From positions 118,677-182,676 of the forward strand of contig NZ_JANJZT010000005.1 of NCBI RefSeq assembly GCF_024622975.1: a DNA stretch of 64,000 nt, read 5' to 3'. Position 1 is the stretch's first letter. Every line of letters begins with the position of its first letter. The notes under the pieces were generated by a model. It searched no databases, was not told the origin of the DNA, and saw only the letters and a program-made list of their open reading frames with translations. Made by a program: the position numbers and the translations under genes. Source of the DNA: Blautia caecimuris. Lineage in GTDB: Bacteria; Bacillota; Clostridia; Lachnospirales; Lachnospiraceae. Shown piece after piece: positions 61,565-64,000 of this stretch.

Positions 61565-62917
61565 TTAGTTGAATTTAACGTGAAAGAGTTCTCCGAATAG
61601 CACTTTCGCTTTCAATAGTTCAAAACTGTTTCGACCATACATTACCCGTTTTATGACTTTGATTTTATTTACACTGCCTTCTGCTAAGCCATTATTATAC
61701 GAATATATAATTCCATTTTTTACAGCTGTTATATCCTTTTTTATGCCGTTCATGAATGTTTGAAGTTCAGGGATATCATATTTTTGTGCTGCATTGATCC
61801 ATTCATCTAATTTTGTAGGATTTTTAGAGAATATGACATTACAAAAGTCTTTGGTTAATGTATATAACTCACTCAATAAAGGATATTTTTTTAATACTTC
61901 CTGATACTGTTTGACAGTGATTGTGCCAATATCCTCGAGTTTTTTATAAACCAACTGGCATAAGGATTTCCTTTGCACATATTCAGAATGCGGCTTTTCT
62001 GTTTCATTCTGTTCATGCATTCGTGTTCTTTCTTTTTGCATAAACATTCGTAACGAAGCTACACTGCCAGTATATCCCTTTTTATAAATAATATCATGTA
62101 TTTGGGGATACGTTAATCCCTGACTCCTGAGTTTTATTACCTCGTTCTCATATGGAGCTAATTTTCTTGGAATTCGAACATTATAGTGACCATTTGTAAC
62201 TGAAAAATCAGGATTTAAATAATTCTGTATAGTCTTATGGGCACGGTGCATCTGAGATGCAATCTGCTCAATCGGATATCCTGCCAAAGCCATTTCTCTT
62301 GCTTCTTTTATTTCCTGTTCTTTTTGTTTTATTGCCAGCTGGTGTTGCCGTTCCCTGGCAATTTCCTTGCTTTCTGGAATCTGGTCTTCTGGAATCGCAA
62401 GATACTTTTGGATTGTTTTAGGTGATGAATGTAACAATAATGCTATATCCGATATGGTCAGTCCTTCCCTGCGTTTTTCATGGGCGAATTTTATACGCAA
62501 TGACCGGTTTGCAGTGTTATATAATGCTTTCATTTCATCCGTAACGCTTTCTGTTAATGGTATTTCAACCCTTGCAGGAAACTCACGAAATATATATTTA
62601 CAGATAACTTCCGAAAGTCCCTTTATCAAGTGAAAACGGTCACTAATCTGTATGACATCAGGATGAGAATTTGTAGCAGCGGATGCGTATGTAATGGCTC
62701 CATCCCTTGAAATAACTTCGATATTGTGAAACGTTTTCAGCCAGTTGCAGACATCATTTGTATCTCTTGACGGAATCATATCAACAATCCGATGATTTTC
62801 CAAATTTATCATAACTGTTCCATAAGAAAATCTTTTACGGAGAGCAAAGTCATCCACACATACCATTTTTACAGAAGATTTATCCACAATGGATGGCATT
62901 TTTTTTAAGCAGAGCAC
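61565..62917 (-). CDS. ISL3 transposase, C-terminal frame
   Basis: This frame supplies the DDE catalytic part: VKMVCVDDFALRKRFSYGTV, RDGAITYASAATNSHPDVIQISDRFHLIKG, and NGLAEGSVNKIKVIKRVMYGR near the end. A helix-turn-helix insertion with DIALLLHSSPKTIQKYL lies between. Homology starts at about 62899, just after an A8 run; before that the frame only overlaps the upstream one. Without a frame change the product lacks its zinc-finger domain. The stop falls inside the left inverted repeat. Confidence 0.85.
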   Translation of the reverse strand: MLCLKKMPSIVDKSSVKMVCVDDFALRKRFSYGTVMINLENHRIVDMIPSRDTNDVCNWLKTFHNIEVISRDGAITYASAATNSHPDVIQISDRFHLIKGLSEVICKYIFREFPARVEIPLTESVTDEMKALYNTANRSLRIKFAHEKRREGLTISDIALLLHSSPKTIQKYLAIPEDQIPESKEIARERQHQLAIKQKEQEIKEAREMALAGYPIEQIASQMHRAHKTIQNYLNPDFSVTNGHYNVRIPRKLAPYENEVIKLRSQGLTYPQIHDIIYKKGYTGSVASLRMFMQKERTRMHEQNETEKPHSEYVQRKSLCQLVYKKLEDIGTITVKQYQEVLKKYPLLSELYTLTKDFCNVIFSKNPTKLDEWINAAQKYDIPELQTFMNGIKKDITAVKNGIIYSYNNGLAEGSVNKIKVIKRVMYGRNSFELLKAKVLFGELFHVKFN

Positions 62918-63323
62918 AGATGCTGCTTTTGCAAACTGAAATATTTTCGCTTTTTAAAAGTTTAGAAGCATTCAACGAGCTTAGTTGGGATGATGTATAT
63001 AAAATATTTTGGATTAACCTGTTCGTTTTTTTCGATTTAGCAGCCACAAATGGATGTTTCTCGGAAAAAGTTTTATGAGAACAGTCCAGATTCATACATC
63101 GCATTTTCCTGGTATCTACCAACAGAATGACCTTTTTTCCTTGCATAGGAAGATCTTGAATTTCTCTTTCATAAATAGAATGAACTTTAGATGTTTTTCT
63201 TCCACAAAACGGACATTCTAATTCAGTTATTGTTGATGCAATATGAAAAATCACTTTATCTTCTTTTATGCGATATTGTATTAGTTCATAGGCTGGGTCA
63301 AGTAACTTAATAAATTCGTCCAT
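62880..63323 (-). CDS. ISL3 transposase, N-terminal frame
   Basis: 147 residues with the ISL3 zinc ribbon: ELECPFCGRKTSKVHS and MRCMNLDCSHKTFSE, then a helix-turn-helix ending in CKSSICALLKKN. The frame breaks at eight T residues (A8 on the coding strand, 62899-62906); loss of one A would join it to the C-terminal frame. Either a one-base insertion has disabled the transposase or slippage on the A8 run makes the full protein. Confidence 0.8.
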   Translation of the reverse strand: MDEFIKLLDPAYELIQYRIKEDKVIFHIASTITELECPFCGRKTSKVHSIYEREIQDLPMQGKKVILLVDTRKMRCMNLDCSHKTFSEKHPFVAAKSKKTNRLIQNILYTSSQLSSLNASKLLKSENISVCKSSICALLKKNAIHCG

Positions 63324-63426
63324 ATAAATATCCCTCTTGGTAAATATATTTTGAATGTATTATATAACTTTAACACATCAATTTCAACTAAGTGCGGAAA
63401 GAACCGCTTAATTTTTAGGTATGATA

Positions 63427-63457
63427 GAAAAATCCCCGACTACTTTTCAGTAGTCGG
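63427..63457 (-). terminator. Terminator overlapping the end of the IS66 transposase gene
   Basis: CCGACTAC and GTAGTCGG form an 8-bp stem; on the minus strand GGATTTTTC follows. The transposase stop codon (63442-63440) is part of the stem. Confidence 0.8.
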
Positions 63458-64000
63458 AGCACCTTGACAATTCACATATGATTGATTTGATCCGTTTGCA
63501 CGACGTTCGATTTCAGCTTTGACGGTTTCCTTCCATGGAGCCAGAAGTTCTAATTCATCATCACTCATTCTATCATCAGGTAGTTTTTCCAGCAGATAAG
63601 TAAGATAGTGATAGACGTTTACGCCATTGGCTTTTGCCATCTCTACCATTGTGTACACGATAGCGCTGGCCTGGGCTCCGTTTGGTGTGTCACAGAACAG
63701 CCAGTTTTTACGGCCTACTGTAAACGGACGGATCGCATTTTCACTGAGATTATTAGAAAAACTGCAGCGCCCGTCTTCGAGATAGGTAGTCAGATAGGAG
63801 CGGCGGTTCTGAATGTAGGTGACAGCTTTATCCATTCTGCTTCCACGGGTAGGGTTCTGCTGATCAAGCCACGACAAAAAGCCTTCTACTACCGGCTTTT
63901 CTTTTTCAAGGCGAGCCTTTTTTATAGCATCGAAGGAAGAATACTTTGATCTGATCACATCTTCCAGATGGAAGAGCTGGTTAATGTACAGCATTCCCTG
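63440..64000 (-). CDS. IS66-family transposase, C-terminal part (runs off window)
   Basis: The frame is open to the window edge. The visible region has DKAVTYIQNRRSYLTTYLEDG, then FSNNLSENAIRPFTVGRKNW and CDTPNGAQASAIVYTMVEMAKANG, the standard C-terminal part of IS66 (TnpC) transposases with the last catalytic Glu in LSENAIRP. The end includes a short IS66 C-terminal domain (YLLEKLPDD). It belongs to the element whose terminal sequence is split by ISL3. Upstream orfA/orfB would lie outside the window. Confidence 0.9.
   Translation of the reverse strand, partial: QGMLYINQLFHLEDVIRSKYSSFDAIKKARLEKEKPVVEGFLSWLDQQNPTRGSRMDKAVTYIQNRRSYLTTYLEDGRCSFSNNLSENAIRPFTVGRKNWLFCDTPNGAQASAIVYTMVEMAKANGVNVYHYLTYLLEKLPDDRMSDDELELLAPWKETVKAEIERRANGSNQSYVNCQGAPTTEK

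Larger units (their letters stand above)
61551..63405 (-). mobile_element. ISL3-family insertion sequence
   Basis: The ends are inverted copies: GGTTCTTTCCATACTTAGTT at 61551 and the complement of GGTTCTTTCCGCACTTAGTT ending at 63405, with TGAA after both. Flanking 8-base copies GCTTAATC (61543-61550) and GCTTAATT (63406-63413) are a probable target duplication with one changed base. The 1855-base element carries an ISL3 transposase in two frames. It is inserted in the end of an IS66-family element. Confidence 0.85.

Overview
The window looks like a chromosomal segment of a gut-type Clostridia, most probably a Lachnospiraceae (Blautia/Ruminococcus-like). Pointers are moderate GC, the gene complement (one-chain glycyl-tRNA synthetase, M16C protease, PPi-type phosphofructokinase next to pyruvate phosphate dikinase, PFL/ACT protein pair, DUF4867, carboxyspermidine genes) and strong AGGAGG-type ribosome sites with TTGACA-N17-TATAAT promoters. 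Nearly all genes lie on the minus strand; plus-strand exceptions are tmcAL, tRNA-Leu(CAA), a beta-propeller lactonase and a DUF362 ferredoxin-like protein.

Layout. 1-9.4 kb: start of yceD (DUF177) with its own consensus promoter, then a LacI-regulated sugar ABC operon (isomerase, two permeases, ATPase, binding protein, regulator), then pta-ackA; the sugar block sits between ackA and yceD, which are usually close together. 9.6-14 kb: tmcAL, then a trpXYZ-type ABC transporter behind a T-box whose specifier reads UGG (Trp). 14-22 kb: PFL/ACT pair, YycJ-like hydrolase, coaE, polA, zf-HC2 membrane protein, ftsH. 22.5-29 kb: tRNA-Leu, two nucleoside phosphorylases, lysA, a rhomboid-like protein without the serine motif, corA, lactonase. 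29.5-42.4 kb: ppdK, PPi-PFK, glycyl-tRNA synthetase, DUF4867, recO-era, M16C protease, a DUF6553-like protein, glf. 42.4-48.4 kb: polyamine operon speA-speE-speB-carboxyspermidine dehydrogenase-nspC, preceded by a roughly 300-nt structured leader with its own promoter and terminator. 48.5-53.2 kb: ylxM-ffh-rpsP-khpA-rimM-trmD-queA. 53.5-53.9 kb: a holin-like small-toxin locus with a candidate antisense RNA. 54-58 kb: metallophosphoesterase, a cytoplasmic ParB-like/BMP fusion protein, DUF362 protein.

58-64 kb is an accessory, degraded zone: a group II intron remnant, an AbiE toxin-antitoxin pair with a broken toxin, UDP-glucose dehydrogenase, and an ISL3-family element inserted in the end of an IS66-family element that runs off the window.

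System-level reading. Acetate formation (pta-ackA) lies beside the acetate-using tRNA enzyme TmcAL; PPi-PFK lies beside PPDK, suggesting a PPi-linked glycolysis; the polyamine operon carries a complete arginine-agmatine-putrescine-carboxyspermidine-spermidine route plus an extra SpeE homologue. The best candidates for something undescribed are the structured leader RNA upstream of speA and the signal-peptide-less ParB/BMP fusion paired with a phosphoesterase.
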